Positions 46,282-54,910 of a DNA stretch of 64,000 nucleotides are shown here, in pieces. The notes under the pieces are model-generated. The model saw nothing but the letters and a program-made list of their open reading frames with translations, did no database searches and was not told the origin of the DNA. The stretch's first letter is position 1; the number at the start of each line of letters is the position of its first letter. The translations under genes and the position numbers were made by a program. Origin of the DNA: Amycolatopsis sp. cg9 (lineage in GTDB: Bacteria; Actinomycetota; Actinomycetes; Mycobacteriales; Pseudonocardiaceae); the NCBI RefSeq assembly GCF_041346945.1, contig NZ_CP166850.1, forward strand, positions 6,804,501 to 6,868,500, in the 5' to 3' direction.

Positions 46282-47724
46282 TCAGGGTGCGGCGTTCATC
46301 AGGTCCAGCGCGCTCTGCTGCCGGGCCGAGTCGGCCTGGTCGAACGGGCCCGCCCACAGCAGGCCGTAGGCTTCCGCGCTGTTCCGGTCGTTCGCGTACG
46401 CCGAGTTCGCCTGGCGCTGCAGGTAGCCCGTGTACGGGTGGTCCGGGAGCGCTGCGTTCAGCACCGCCAGGTCGCGGACGTAGACGCCCTTGAACGTCGG
46501 GCCGTCCACGCCGCCGCCACCCGCCGTCTCGCCCGGGTCGCGGAGGATGCCGCCCGGGTTGAGGGAGCCGTTCGTCGTCGACGCGTTCGCCATCGCGCGG
46601 GCTTTCGCCGCCAGGGCCGCGTCCCCGGTCGCGCGGTACAGCTCGGTCAACGCCGCCAGCGGTACGCCCTGGTTGTAGGTCCAGACCGGCTGGCCGTTGT
46701 TCGCGCAGGTGGCCACGTCCAGGCCGTCGTTGACCAGGTTCGAGCCGTTGATCATGCCGCTGCCCGAGAACCACGCCCACCCGGCCCGGGCGCGGGCCAG
46801 GTACGCCGTGTCGCCCGGGATCCGGTTGTGCAAGGCGGCGTTCAGCTGGACGTAGAGCGAGTTCGGGATGGCGTTCTTGGTCTGGCGGCTGGTGTTCCAC
46901 CAGACCCCGCCACCGCAGACGCCGTCCCAGTAGGCGTACATGTGGTCCGCGTCGGCGCGGGCGGTGTTGAGGTACTTGCCGTCGCCGGTCAGGTCGTAGG
47001 CGTCGACCCACGCGAGGCCCCACCACGCGGTGTCGTCCAGGTAGTCGTTGCGGAAGTTCCCGCCCTGCGCCGCGAGGTTCTTCGTGTACGTCGTGTCGAT
47101 CGCGTACCGGTAGCTGCCCATGCCGCTCACCCGGGCGTTGTCGATGATCGCGGTCAGCGCGTTGGCCGAGTTCCACCAGCCGGTGGTGTCGAACAGGCCG
47201 GTGCCGAGGTTGTACCGCTCCATCAGCGCGGTGGCGGCCGCGGTGCGGCGGTCCCAGGCGTTCCACGTCGGGCGCGCCCAGCCGGTGCAGGCGATGCTCG
47301 CCGAGCCGGCGGGCTGCCCGCAGGCGCGCAGCAGGCCGACGCCCTTGTTCGCCCAGTCGTCGGCGTTGTGCATCAGGGTCCGCCAGCCGGTCGCGCCCGG
47401 CGGCGTCGCGGTGTCGCCGAGCTTGCTGCCGCCCGCCCACGTGCGGCCGGCGTCGAACGAGCGGTCCAGCCAGACGTGGTCGCCGGCCGCACCGCCGGTG
47501 ATCGCCGCCCAGCCCATGTCGTCGGCGTCGTCGAGGTGCAGCGAGAGCCGTCGCCCGCCGACACTCGCCGAAGCGCCTTCGCGATCACCGGGGGAGAGGG
47601 CGGGATCCCGGGCGTCGCAGTACTTGTCGCAGATCACCGCCAATGGGGCGACCGGCGACGGTGCCGGGGTGGGTGCCGGGGTGGCGGCCAGGACGAGGGT
47701 GAGGAGGGGAGCCAGGAGGTTCAT
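46282..47724 (-). CDS. Secreted GH76 alpha-1,6-mannanase-like protein
   Basis: A 480-residue exported glycosidase of the (alpha/alpha)6-barrel GH76 family. A signal peptide and a short Ala/Pro linker come first. The catalytic pair of aspartates lies in NDYLDDTAWWGLAW. Other family blocks are NWWNSANALTAI-like (DTTGWWNSANALTAI), CGGGVWWNTSRQTKNAI and YNQGVPLAALTELYRATGD. It would cut alpha-1,6-mannan from fungal walls or actinobacterial mannans. It faces the Ere-like gene divergently across 157 bases. Confidence 0.88.
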   Translation of the reverse strand: MNLLAPLLTLVLAATPAPTPAPSPVAPLAVICDKYCDARDPALSPGDREGASASVGGRRLSLHLDDADDMGWAAITGGAAGDHVWLDRSFDAGRTWAGGSKLGDTATPPGATGWRTLMHNADDWANKGVGLLRACGQPAGSASIACTGWARPTWNAWDRRTAAATALMERYNLGTGLFDTTGWWNSANALTAIIDNARVSGMGSYRYAIDTTYTKNLAAQGGNFRNDYLDDTAWWGLAWVDAYDLTGDGKYLNTARADADHMYAYWDGVCGGGVWWNTSRQTKNAIPNSLYVQLNAALHNRIPGDTAYLARARAGWAWFSGSGMINGSNLVNDGLDVATCANNGQPVWTYNQGVPLAALTELYRATGDAALAAKARAMANASTTNGSLNPGGILRDPGETAGGGGVDGPTFKGVYVRDLAVLNAALPDHPYTGYLQRQANSAYANDRNSAEAYGLLWAGPFDQADSARQQSALDLMNAAP

Positions 47725-47846
47725 CGGTCACCTTCCGCGCTGAAGGGCGATGCTTTCCTTTGTAGCAGGGAAAGTTCGTTGGTCCAGTCCTTTGCCGGAC
47801 AGGCTTTCGGACAGGAATTCACGGCTCGCGGGAACTCGGGCGGGAA

Positions 47847-47872
47847 GTTTCGGCCGGCTCCGGAACGGGAAT
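47847..47872 (+). promoter_or_regulatory. SigB-type promoter before the Ere-like gene
   Basis: GTTT, 16 bases, GGGAAT. The -10 box ends nine bases before the ATG, so the message would be nearly leaderless if this is the only promoter. Confidence 0.4.
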
Positions 47873-47881
47873 GCGCCTGAC

Positions 47882-49174
47882 ATGTCCGGAACCGTGCTCG
47901 ACGAAGTGACGGCGATCCGCGAAGCGGCCGTACCGCTGCGAAGCCCGCAGGACCTCGACCCGCTGGTCCGGCGGATCGGCCACGCCCGGATCGTGCTGCT
48001 CGGCGAAGCGACCCACGGCACCGCCGAGTTCCACCGGTGGCGCGCCGAGCTGACCCGGCGGCTGCTCGCCGAGCGGGACTTCTCGTTCGTCGCCGTCGAA
48101 GGGGACTGGCCGGAGTGCCACCGGGTGCACTGCTGCGCCGCCGGGGCGCCGGGCGCGCCCAACGACGCCGGGCAGGTCCTGTGGGGGTTCCGGCGGTGGC
48201 CGACCTGGTTGTGGGCCAACGAAGAAGTCGCCGAGTTCGCCGCCTGGCTGCGGTCCTTCAACGCCACCGGCGACGGGCCGCCGTGCGGCTTCCACGGCCT
48301 CGACGTCTACCGCCTCGGGGAGTCGCTGCGCAGCGTGCTCGGCTACGTCCGCGCGCACGCGCCCGAGCACGCCGAGACGGCGCTGCGGGCGTTCCGCTGC
48401 TTCGAGCCTTACGGTGAAGATCCGCGTGACCACGCGGGTTCCGCCGCGCTCGTTCCGGAGAACTGCCGTGAGGACGTGGTGCGGCTGCTGACCGCGCTGC
48501 GCTCCGCGGCGCCCGCCGACAGCGTGCCGGGGCTCGGTCCGGCGTTCGTCGCCGAGCAGAACGCCGAAGTCGTCGTGGGCGCGGAACGGTACTACCGGGA
48601 GCTGGTTCAGGGCGGTTCGCGGTCCTGGAACACGCGTGACAGCCACCTGAGCGACACGCTCGACCGGCTGCTGCGCGCCTACGGCCCGCGTTCGAAAGCC
48701 GTGGTGTGGGCGCACAACAGCCACGTCGGCGACGCCCGCGCGACCGACATGGCCGCCGCCGGGATGGTCAACCTCGGCCAGCTGGTCCGCGAACGGCACG
48801 CGGCCGACGGCGTGGTCGCCGTCGGCTTCGGCACCTTCCGCGGTTCGGTGCTCGCCGCCGACCACTGGGGCGGCGCCGTGCGCCGGCTGCCCGTCGAGCC
48901 GGCGCGCCCGGGCAGTCTCGAAGGCCTGCTGCACGACGCCGTGCCGGGGGAGAACAGCCTGCACGTCTTCGGCGAAGGCACCCCGTGGGCGGAGGAACTG
49001 CGCGAGCACCGCGCGATCGGCGTCGTCCACCGCGGCGGCGGGTACGTGCCGACCGTGCCGTCGGCCCGGTACGACGCGTTCGTGCACTGCGACGAGACGA
49101 CCGCGAGCACGCCGTTGCACCAGTGGGAGCCGGAAGCGGGTGAAGAGGCGCAGACTTACCCGAGCGGCGGATGA
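47882..49174 (+). CDS. Erythromycin-esterase-like protein
   Basis: A 430-residue protein of the Ere/SCO-type hydrolase superfamily. The opening motif VLLGEATHGTAEFHRWRAEL contains the catalytic His and Glu pair. VAVEGDWPECHRV, GFHGLDVYRLGESL and VVWAHNSHVGDARATDM are the other family blocks. Most actinobacterial members are stress-linked and not macrolide-resistance proteins. It is followed within 16 bases by a phosphoribosyltransferase gene. In M. tuberculosis Rv2030c these two domains are, to my knowledge, one polypeptide, which supports a joint function. Confidence 0.88.
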   Translation: MSGTVLDEVTAIREAAVPLRSPQDLDPLVRRIGHARIVLLGEATHGTAEFHRWRAELTRRLLAERDFSFVAVEGDWPECHRVHCCAAGAPGAPNDAGQVLWGFRRWPTWLWANEEVAEFAAWLRSFNATGDGPPCGFHGLDVYRLGESLRSVLGYVRAHAPEHAETALRAFRCFEPYGEDPRDHAGSAALVPENCREDVVRLLTALRSAAPADSVPGLGPAFVAEQNAEVVVGAERYYRELVQGGSRSWNTRDSHLSDTLDRLLRAYGPRSKAVVWAHNSHVGDARATDMAAAGMVNLGQLVRERHAADGVVAVGFGTFRGSVLAADHWGGAVRRLPVEPARPGSLEGLLHDAVPGENSLHVFGEGTPWAEELREHRAIGVVHRGGGYVPTVPSARYDAFVHCDETTASTPLHQWEPEAGEEAQTYPSGG

Positions 49175-49190
49175 CGCGGAGGGAGCACCC

Positions 49191-49841
49191 ATGGCGGCCC
49201 GGGACGACCTGGCGCGGGTGTTCGCCGACCGCGGCGACGGCGGACGGCGGCTGGCCCGCGAACTCCGCCGCCGGAGCTGGGTGGACCCGCTGGTCCTGGG
49301 GCTGGCCCGCGGCGGGGTCCCGGTGGCCGCCGTGGTCGCCCGCCGGCTCGGCGCGGAACTGGACGTCGTGGTGGCGCGCAAGATCGGTGCGCCGGGACGG
49401 CGCGAATACGGCGTCGGCGCGGTGACCGCGGACGGTCCCGCGATCTACGACGAAGCCATCCTGCGCACCCTGGAGCTGACCGCGCTCCGGATGACGCGGA
49501 CGGCGGACCGCGAGCGGGCGGAGGCGCGCCGGCGGCTCGAGCGCTACCGCGCCGGCCGGCCCCCGGTCCGCGTGGCCGGGCGTGACGTCGTCCTCGTCGA
49601 CGACGGGCTGGCGACCGGCGTCACCGCGACGGCGGCACTGCGCGAACTCCGCGCGGCGCGGCCGCGGACGGTGGTGTTCGCCACCCCGGTGGCCGCCCCC
49701 GGCGCGGCCGCGCGGCTGCGGGGCGAAGCCGACGACGTCGTCTGCGTGGCCGAACCGCCGAGCTTTCGCGCGGTCGGTCAGTGGTACGCGGATTTCCACC
49801 AGATCGGGGACGAAGACGTGCTGGACCTGCTCGACCGGTGA
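49191..49841 (+). CDS. Phosphoribosyltransferase-like protein
   Basis: A 216-residue type I PRTase fold protein. The PRPP-binding loop is VVLVDDGLATGVTATAALREL (DD then TG). An early hood LGLARGGVPVAAVVARRLGA and the segment VVVARKIGAPGRREYGVGAV are typical of the stress-associated family. ATG 49191 has GGAGGGAGC six bases upstream. It is co-transcribed with the Ere-like gene. The true acceptor base is unknown. Confidence 0.88.
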   Translation: MAARDDLARVFADRGDGGRRLARELRRRSWVDPLVLGLARGGVPVAAVVARRLGAELDVVVARKIGAPGRREYGVGAVTADGPAIYDEAILRTLELTALRMTRTADRERAEARRRLERYRAGRPPVRVAGRDVVLVDDGLATGVTATAALRELRAARPRTVVFATPVAAPGAAARLRGEADDVVCVAEPPSFRAVGQWYADFHQIGDEDVLDLLDR

Positions 49842-49867
49842 CGCGCTGCTCCGCCCGGGGCAGGCCA

Positions 49868-49893
49868 GGTTGACCGGGTGGGTGACGGGGTAT
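49868..49893 (+). promoter_or_regulatory. SigB-type promoter before the DUF6292-like gene
   Basis: GGTT, 16 bases, GGGTAT, 36 bases before the ATG at 49930. Confidence 0.45.
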
Positions 49894-49929
49894 CACCCGG
49901 CAGAGGCACCGACGGGATGGGCAGGCGCG

Positions 49930-50352
49930 ATGATCGAACGGGACGGGCTCGGCGCGGCGGCGCGCGGGCTGCGGCAGTACCTGCTGGCCGTCGCGACCGA
50001 GCTGGACGTACCCGCCTGGTTCTGCGAGGTGGCCGTCCCCGCCGGCGGCTACCTGGCCCTCGACCAGCGCCTCGACCGCTTCCCGGACCACGAAACTGCG
50101 TTGCTGTGGGACGAGCGCGACGGCTGGTCGGCGGCGGTCGAGTCGGCGACGGGCGACGAGGTCATCGCGCTCGCCTACCTGGGCGTGGACGTCCTGCCGT
50201 CCCCGGACGAGGTCGTGGCGTTCGTGAAGGACCTCTACCGCGGCGACTACCCGGGCCGGCCCGACCCGCCGGGCTTCCGGACCCCGGGCGCCCAGGACGG
50301 CTTCGACGACCGGCTGGCCGCCTACGCCGCCGACCCCGTCGGCCGGGCCTGA
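49930..50352 (+). CDS. DUF6292-like hypothetical protein
   Basis: A 140-residue acidic protein (ATELDVPAWFCEVAVPAGGY, HETALLWDERDGWSAAVES, LAYLGVDVLPSPDEVVAFVK). It resembles a family common in Pseudonocardiales that I recall as DUF6292; the name is uncertain. No membrane or signal segment is present. It has its own SigB-like box and ends one base from the stop of the convergent VOC gene. The function is unknown. Confidence 0.65.
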   Translation: MIERDGLGAAARGLRQYLLAVATELDVPAWFCEVAVPAGGYLALDQRLDRFPDHETALLWDERDGWSAAVESATGDEVIALAYLGVDVLPSPDEVVAFVKDLYRGDYPGRPDPPGFRTPGAQDGFDDRLAAYAADPVGRA

Positions 50353-50353
50353 G

Positions 50354-50716
50354 TCAGCGGGGCGGGAGAACGCAGAACTCGTTGCCCTCCGGGTCGGCGA
50401 GCACGACCCACGGGTCGTCGGGCGGGTCGTCGAGGACCTTCGCCCCCAGCACCACCAGCCGTTCCACCTCCGCCCGCTGGTCCCGTCCCACCGGCGCCAG
50501 GTCGAGGTGCAGCCGGTTCTTGCCGGACTTCCCCTCCGGGACCGGCTGGAAGAGCAGCGCGGGGCCGTCGTCGAAGTCCAGCTGGTGGTAGGTCAGCCCG
50601 TGCGAGTCGGTCCACGTGCGGGTCTCGCCGTGCCCGAGGGCGTTCGCCCAGAACTCGGCCAGCAGCCCGGGCCGGTGGCAGTCGACGGCCACGGCGAGCA
50701 CGCGGGTGGTCGTCAC
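50354..50716 (-). CDS. VOC-family (glyoxalase-like) protein
   Basis: A 120-residue single-module VOC protein: VLAVAVDCHRPGLLAEFWAN, LLFQPVPEGKSGKNRLHLDL and the closing WVVLADPEGNEFCVLPP with the metal-type Glu. The GTG overlaps the previous stop (GTGA). It is a paralogue of the VOC gene at 62348-62737. Members often bind or modify small electrophiles or drugs; the substrate is unknown. Last gene of the DUF4383-led operon. Confidence 0.82.
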   Translation of the reverse strand: MTTTRVLAVAVDCHRPGLLAEFWANALGHGETRTWTDSHGLTYHQLDFDDGPALLFQPVPEGKSGKNRLHLDLAPVGRDQRAEVERLVVLGAKVLDDPPDDPWVVLADPEGNEFCVLPPR

Positions 50717-51138
50717 GACACGATCCGGTTGATCGCCGCGGCCACCAGTTCCGGTTCGGCGACCGTCACCGTCAGGCCCGGGTGGCGCAGCTTGCCCCAC
50801 GGGTCGATGCCGGGCACGGGCTCCCGGAAGCGGAGGCACACGCCGCCGCGGGTGGTGGTGCCGAACGTCAGGCCGCGGTCGGCCAGTGACAGCCGGACGC
50901 CGAGGGCGCGCAGGGGGTGGAACGGACCGGTGGCTTCGGCGCCGGCGAGGTTGGCCAGCGGCGTTTCGACCAGCCAGGGCCCGAACCGGACGCGCAGGCC
51001 GCCGGTGTCCAGCTCCAAGCCGCTGCGCGGGCCCAGCAAGCGGTGCAGCCAACCGAACGGGACGGCGAAGTCCGCGTGCAGCCGGTGGTGCACGACGACG
51101 GCGGGCGCACCCACCGCCGCCACGTCGCCGGTCGTCAT
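50713..51138 (-). CDS. Hypothetical protein
   Basis: A 141-residue beta-rich protein (VVVHHRLHADFAVPFGWLHR, LDTGGLRVRFGPWLVETPL, DRGLTFGTTTRGGVCLRF, PGLTVTVAEPELVAAAINRI). It looks like a conserved actinobacterial family; no domain name was recognised. ATG 51136-51138 overlaps the stop of the 55-residue gene upstream (ATGA), and its own stop overlaps the VOC start, so it belongs to the DUF4383 operon. Confidence 0.65.
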   Translation of the reverse strand: MTTGDVAAVGAPAVVVHHRLHADFAVPFGWLHRLLGPRSGLELDTGGLRVRFGPWLVETPLANLAGAEATGPFHPLRALGVRLSLADRGLTFGTTTRGGVCLRFREPVPGIDPWGKLRHPGLTVTVAEPELVAAAINRIVS

Positions 51139-51302
51139 GCGCCGCCGCCGATCGGCGGGACACCGGTGTCGTCGTCCGGGGCGCTTTCGGGGTCGCGCCA
51201 CTCCTCGGCGCGGGACCGGCCGTTGCCCTGCAACGTCCCGCGCAGCTCGGCCTTGAGCTCGTCGTCCGCGCGCGGCGGATGCCGGTCGCTTTCGCGGTGC
51301 AT
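51135..51302 (-). CDS. Small acidic hypothetical protein, 55 residues
   Basis: A very hydrophilic 55-residue protein (DDELKAELRGTLQGNGRSRA, then DPESAPDDDTGVPP), probably disordered. ATG 51300-51302 has a perfect AAGGAGG seven bases upstream. It sits 11 bases after the DUF4383 gene, and its stop overlaps the next ATG. This strong ribosome site and coupling make it a real gene despite its size. Confidence 0.65.
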   Translation of the reverse strand: MHRESDRHPPRADDELKAELRGTLQGNGRSRAEEWRDPESAPDDDTGVPPIGGGA

Positions 51303-51313
51303 GGGAACCTCCT

Positions 51314-51751
51314 TCACGCGGTGTGCTTCCGGTTGGCGGCGCGGGCGGCGAAGACGCCGACCGCCAGTGCGCCGAGCGCGGTGAGCCCGTGCAGCACGTT
51401 GCCCGCCCAGTTCAGGTTGATCGGGTCCTCGGGAGTGCTGAACGCGGTGGCCAGGACGCCGTACGCCGTCATGCCGGCGAAGCCCGCGAACAGGACCCAG
51501 CAGTAGATCAGCGAACCGGTGCGCCGGGTCGCGGCGAGCAGGCCGAGCACCCCGACGACCGCGTGGACCAGGTTGAGCAGCGGGGTCACGCTGAAGATCC
51601 ACACCGCGCGGGTCGTTTCGTCCCCAACCGCCGTCGTCTCCGGCGTCAGGAACCCGGCCACGCCGAGCGCCAGGTAGAGCAGCCCGGCCACGGCCACGAC
51701 CGGGCGGAGCCAGGACGCTCCCCGCCGGGAGCGGATTTCGGCGGACGACAT
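51314..51751 (-). CDS. DUF4383 membrane protein
   Basis: A 145-residue protein with four hydrophobic helices (PVVAVAGLLYLALGVAGFL, LLNLVHAVVGVLGLLAA, SLIYCWVLFAGFAGMTAYGV, VLHGLTALGALAVGVFAA), matching the DUF4383 layout. The conserved NLVHAVVG and NWAGNVLHGL stretches are family marks. It leads a four-gene operon behind a perfect GTTT-N15-GGGTAT promoter. Function unknown; homologues are often stress induced. Confidence 0.82.
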   Translation of the reverse strand: MSSAEIRSRRGASWLRPVVAVAGLLYLALGVAGFLTPETTAVGDETTRAVWIFSVTPLLNLVHAVVGVLGLLAATRRTGSLIYCWVLFAGFAGMTAYGVLATAFSTPEDPINLNWAGNVLHGLTALGALAVGVFAARAANRKHTA

Positions 51752-51777
51752 CGGGTTCTCCTTCCCTCCGCGGCCGG

Positions 51778-51802
51778 ATACCCGGCGCGCGGTGCGGGAA
51801 AC
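51778..51802 (-). promoter_or_regulatory. SigB-type promoter of the DUF4383 operon
   Basis: On the minus strand: GTTT (51802-51799), 15 bases, GGGTAT (51783-51778). The start codon is 26 bases downstream. This is the best match of the set. Confidence 0.6.
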
Positions 51803-51816
51803 GGGGGAGTGGAAGG

Positions 51817-51854
51817 GGGCCGGACGGCGGGCTGGGGGAGCCGCCGTCCGGCCC
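51817..51854 (-). terminator. Hairpin after the 33-codon gene
   Basis: Perfect 14-base arms (51817-51830 and 51841-51854) around a 10-base loop, 50 bases beyond the small gene's stop. It would separate that gene from the DUF4383 promoter. Confidence 0.6.
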
Positions 51855-51903
51855 GCGGCCGGGACCCGCGCCGGTCCCTGCAGCCAGGACGCGGGCCCCT
51901 GGT

Positions 51904-52005
51904 CTAGGGGGAACGCCGGTCGTGCTCGCGGTACGCGGTGCCGTGCCGGTCGGCCCCAAGCCGCGGCGAAGCGGGTTCGGCGGGCAAGCGGGCCGGAGTG
52001 GGCAC
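51904..52005 (-). CDS. Putative 33-residue small protein
   Basis: GTG at 52003-52005 opens a 33-codon frame (MPTPARLPAEPASPRLGADR at the start, ending EHDRRSP) closed by TAG. AAAGGAGA stands six bases upstream, one of the better ribosome sites in the window. A GTTT-N15-TGGTAG box lies about 30 bases upstream and a strong hairpin 50 bases downstream, so it appears to be its own transcription unit. The peptide is polar, Pro/Arg-rich and without a membrane segment. Function unknown. Confidence 0.45.
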   Translation of the reverse strand: MPTPARLPAEPASPRLGADRHGTAYREHDRRSP

Positions 52006-52035
52006 GGGCGTCTCCTTTCGGCGTGTCCCCGGCGG

Positions 52036-52060
52036 CTACCACGTCGTCCGGCGGCTAAAC
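52036..52060 (-). promoter_or_regulatory. Possible SigB-type promoter of the 33-codon gene
   Basis: GTTT (52060-52057), 15 bases, TGGTAG (52041-52036) on the minus strand. The -10 is weaker than the others. Confidence 0.3.
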
Positions 52061-52109
52061 GCGCAGCCACCGGACCCGTTCCCTGATCGGTTGTCCGGTG
52101 CCGTCCCGA

Positions 52110-52136
52110 GTTTGTGCGCGCGGTCCGCGGGGGTAA
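52110..52136 (+). promoter_or_regulatory. Possible SigB-type promoter of the FUSC gene
   Basis: GTTT, 17 bases, GGGTAA, 32 bases before the GTG start at 52169. The spacing is slightly long. Confidence 0.35.
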
Positions 52137-52168
52137 TCGCGCGGTTCCCCCGAGTGGCAGGAGAACGC

Positions 52169-53362
52169 GTGCACCAGCCGGACCAGGACCGGTACCCCAC
52201 CACTTCAGCCGTGGCCTCCGGCCGGCGGCTCCGGTTCAAGCGGCAGCTCACCGTCGCGCTCGGGACCAGCGGGCCCTCGCCCGACGACGACCGGCGCGGC
52301 CGGGGCCCGCTCGGCTGGCTCGCCCGCGCACTCCGCGTCCCCGGTCGTGAGCGGCGGGTCCTCGTCCAGAGCGCCAAGGCCACCCTCGCCGCGACCGGCG
52401 CCTGGCTGCTCGCCACCCTCGTTCTCCGCCTGCCGCAACCGTTCCTGGCTCCCTACGCCGCCGTCTTCCTCGTCGAGTCGACCGTCTACCGGTCACTGCG
52501 CGGCTGGGTGCAGCAGGTCGGCGCGGTGGGCTGCGGCGTGCTGCTCGCCGCCGTCGCCGGGCAGCTCATCCCGTGGCAGGCCGTCGCGCTCGCCGCCGTC
52601 GTCTTCGCCGGGCTGCTCGCCGGCAGCTGGCGGCGGTTCGGCGAGTCCGGGGTGTGGGTCGGGGTCACCGGCATGCTGGTGGTCTCCTACGGCACGGCCA
52701 CCGAGCCGGTGCTGCTCGGCGACCGCCTCCTCGAAACCGCGCTGGGCGCCGCGATCGGGGTCGCGGTCAACACCCTGATCTTCCCGCCGCTCCACGGCGA
52801 ACGCCTCGCCACCGCCGCCGCGCGGCTCGCGACGGCGCTGGCGGATCTCCTGGAATCGACGTCCGGCCTGATCCGCCACGACGAGCCCGAAGGCGTCGAT
52901 TCCCTGCTCTCCCAAGCGAACGACGCGCGGAGCCAGGTCCTGGCCGCCGAAGACGCCGCCGGGCTGACGCGGGAAGGCCGGCGGCTCAACCTGCGCCGGG
53001 GCCGCCCGGCCGCCGGCGCCGGCCACGACCGTCCCTTGCGGACGCTCATCGCCCTGTGGCCGCCGCTGGCGCAGCTCATCGCCGCCGTGCGGACGACGTC
53101 GGCGCGCCAGGAGCACCCGTTCGCCTACCCGTGGCCGGACGCGCGGGACGCGCTCGCTGACCTCGTGCACCGCCTCGCCGGAGCCGTCCAGTCGGTCGCG
53201 GTGACCGGCGAGCCGGTCGACCTCGACGAATGCCGGGCGCTGCTGCACCGGCTCGAGCGGCGCCTGGTCTCCGCCGAGGACGACGGCGTGCCGGCCTGGC
53301 TGGGGCTCGGCGCGCTGATCCTCCCCGCGCGCCTGCTGGTGGAGAAGCTGGAAAACCGCTGA
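52169..53362 (+). CDS. FUSC/aromatic-acid-exporter-type membrane protein
   Basis: A 397-residue membrane protein. The N-terminal 55 residues are cytosolic. About five or six helices follow (residues 60-190: ATLAATGAWLLATLVLRL, PYAAVFLVESTVYRSLRGWV, AVGCGVLLAAVAGQL, VTGMLVVSYGTA, ALGAAIGVAVNTLIFPP). A long cytoplasmic helical domain (195-397) then resembles FUSC or aromatic acid exporter proteins. GTG 52169 has AGGAGA upstream. It may export acidic aromatic compounds or modulate the envelope; the substrate is not evident. Confidence 0.82.
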   Translation: MHQPDQDRYPTTSAVASGRRLRFKRQLTVALGTSGPSPDDDRRGRGPLGWLARALRVPGRERRVLVQSAKATLAATGAWLLATLVLRLPQPFLAPYAAVFLVESTVYRSLRGWVQQVGAVGCGVLLAAVAGQLIPWQAVALAAVVFAGLLAGSWRRFGESGVWVGVTGMLVVSYGTATEPVLLGDRLLETALGAAIGVAVNTLIFPPLHGERLATAAARLATALADLLESTSGLIRHDEPEGVDSLLSQANDARSQVLAAEDAAGLTREGRRLNLRRGRPAAGAGHDRPLRTLIALWPPLAQLIAAVRTTSARQEHPFAYPWPDARDALADLVHRLAGAVQSVAVTGEPVDLDECRALLHRLERRLVSAEDDGVPAWLGLGALILPARLLVEKLENR

Positions 53363-53367
53363 CCGGG

Positions 53368-53547
53368 TCAGTGCACTGCGACGGCGTCGGCCTCCGTGCG
53401 GTGGCGGCGGCACGCGGTGCACACCATCGTCTGGCCCAGCAAGGCCCCGTCGCCCGACACCAGGCGGGCCACGTGCAGGGTGGGCAGGCCGCACTCCTCG
53501 CACGGGATGGGCTTGCTGTCGCGGCTGATCAGGACTCGGTTCGGCAT
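53368..53547 (-). CDS. Small zinc-ribbon protein, 59 residues
   Basis: A 59-residue protein with two C-x2-C pairs (PCEECGLP and VCTACRRH), a likely zinc ribbon. The middle (TLHVARLVSGDGALLGQTM) would form the connecting strands. It converges with the FUSC gene, six bases apart. It is possibly a DNA- or protein-binding adaptor; nothing more specific is visible. A GGGTAC stands about 30 bases upstream but without a good -35. Confidence 0.7.
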   Translation of the reverse strand: MPNRVLISRDSKPIPCEECGLPTLHVARLVSGDGALLGQTMVCTACRRHRTEADAVAVH

Positions 53548-53621
53548 GGGGCCCCCTGACTGGATCGAAGTCCGTGCCGGGTACCCCGTGATCGCGGCCA
53601 CACTCCTCCGGCGCAGTGAAC

Positions 53622-54827
53622 TCACCCGAACGGAGTAGGAGCCTCGGAGGTGGGTCGCGGGACCGGCTCCTGGTAGGCCCGCAGCGTGTCGGCGGCGACG
53701 CGGTCCCACGAGTAGCGGGCCACCACCCGGTCGCGTCCGGCGGTGCCGTAGGCGTGGCACAGGGCCGGGTCGTCGAGCAGCCGCCGGAGCCGGGACGCCA
53801 GCTCCCTCGGCTCGCGCGGGCGGACGAGCAGCCCGGTGACGCCGTCGACGACGGTGTCGGTCAGCCCGCCGACCGCGGCCGCGACCACCGGGACACCGCA
53901 CGCCATCGCCTCCAGCGGCACGATCCCGAACGGCTCGTACCACGGGGTGCAGACGACGGCGTCGGCCGAGCGCAGCAGGACCGGCAAGTCCTTTCGGGAC
54001 ACCCGGCCGGGCCAGCGCACGCGGTCGCCGACGCCGAGCCGGGCGGCGAGAGCCCGCAGCCGCCGCGCTTCCGGGTCCCCGGCGAGCCGGCGCCGGTCGG
54101 GACCGCCGGCGATGACGAGCTCGGTGCCGGGCAGCCCGGCGAGCGCGGCGATCGCGATGTCGAACCCCTTGCGCGGGACCAGCCGGCCCACGGTGACCAG
54201 CCGGTGCGGGGTCCGGCGGCGGGCGAGCGGGCCGTCCGCGGTGAACCGCCCGAGGTCGACGCCGCCGGGGACGAGCGAGATCCGCGACCGCGGCACGCCG
54301 AGCCGGGACAGCTCGAAGACCTCGTCCGAGCAGGTGGCGAGCACGCGCCCGGCCCGCCGCCCGATGATCCGTTCCAGCCGGATCCGGTCGGCCGGGCCGG
54401 TGTCCCCGCCGCCGCGGTGGCGCTGCTCGACCACGCCCAGCGCGTGGAAGGTCTGCACCACCGGGGTGCCGGTCGCGCTCGCCGCCAAGGCGGTCGCGAC
54501 GCCCGATGTCCAGAAGTGCGCGTGCGCCACGTCCGGCCGCTCGGCCGCCCACCGGTCGCGCAGGAACCCGCCGAATTCGCCCGTTCCGGACAGTGCGCGC
54601 TCCTGGCGCGCCGGTCCGGCGGGTACGTGCACCACCCGGAACCCCTGGGGTGCCCGGACCTCGGGCGGTTCGTCGCGGCGCTCCCGGCGCGTGTAGACGG
54701 TGACGTCGTGGCCGGCCCGCGCGAGCGCGGCCGAGAGCTCGCCGACGTGCACGTTCCGGCCACCGGCACCGGCTTCTCCCGGCGCCGTCAGGGGATTGGC
54801 GTGCTCGGCCACCATCGCGATCTTCAC
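53622..54827 (-). CDS. GT4-family glycosyltransferase
   Basis: A 401-residue GT-B enzyme. The N-terminal acceptor domain reads [31 protein letters not shown] and [10 protein letters not shown]. The C-terminal nucleotide-sugar domain reads [17 protein letters not shown] and [20 protein letters not shown] with the E-x7-E pair. It resembles MshA/sucrose-synthase-like GT4 proteins. GTG 54825-54827 fits the family start better than the upstream in-frame codons. A SigB-like box lies 80 bases upstream, so it may form a stress glycoside or glycolipid. Acceptor unknown. Confidence 0.88.
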   Translation of the reverse strand: MKIAMVAEHANPLTAPGEAGAGGRNVHVGELSAALARAGHDVTVYTRRERRDEPPEVRAPQGFRVVHVPAGPARQERALSGTGEFGGFLRDRWAAERPDVAHAHFWTSGVATALAASATGTPVVQTFHALGVVEQRHRGGGDTGPADRIRLERIIGRRAGRVLATCSDEVFELSRLGVPRSRISLVPGGVDLGRFTADGPLARRRTPHRLVTVGRLVPRKGFDIAIAALAGLPGTELVIAGGPDRRRLAGDPEARRLRALAARLGVGDRVRWPGRVSRKDLPVLLRSADAVVCTPWYEPFGIVPLEAMACGVPVVAAAVGGLTDTVVDGVTGLLVRPREPRELASRLRRLLDDPALCHAYGTAGRDRVVARYSWDRVAADTLRAYQEPVPRPTSEAPTPFG

Positions 54828-54910
54828 GCCCGGCTCCCGTCCGCGAGCCGGGTGCGGGCCGGAGCAGTAGTCTCGGGCCCCGGGAGCCGGGATCATTCAT
54901 GTTCTCTTGG

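Noticed and set aside
47882..49174. Macrolide resistance esterase
   Set aside because: Only superfamily similarity; the neighbouring phosphoribosyltransferase and stress promoter fit the actinobacterial stress family better.
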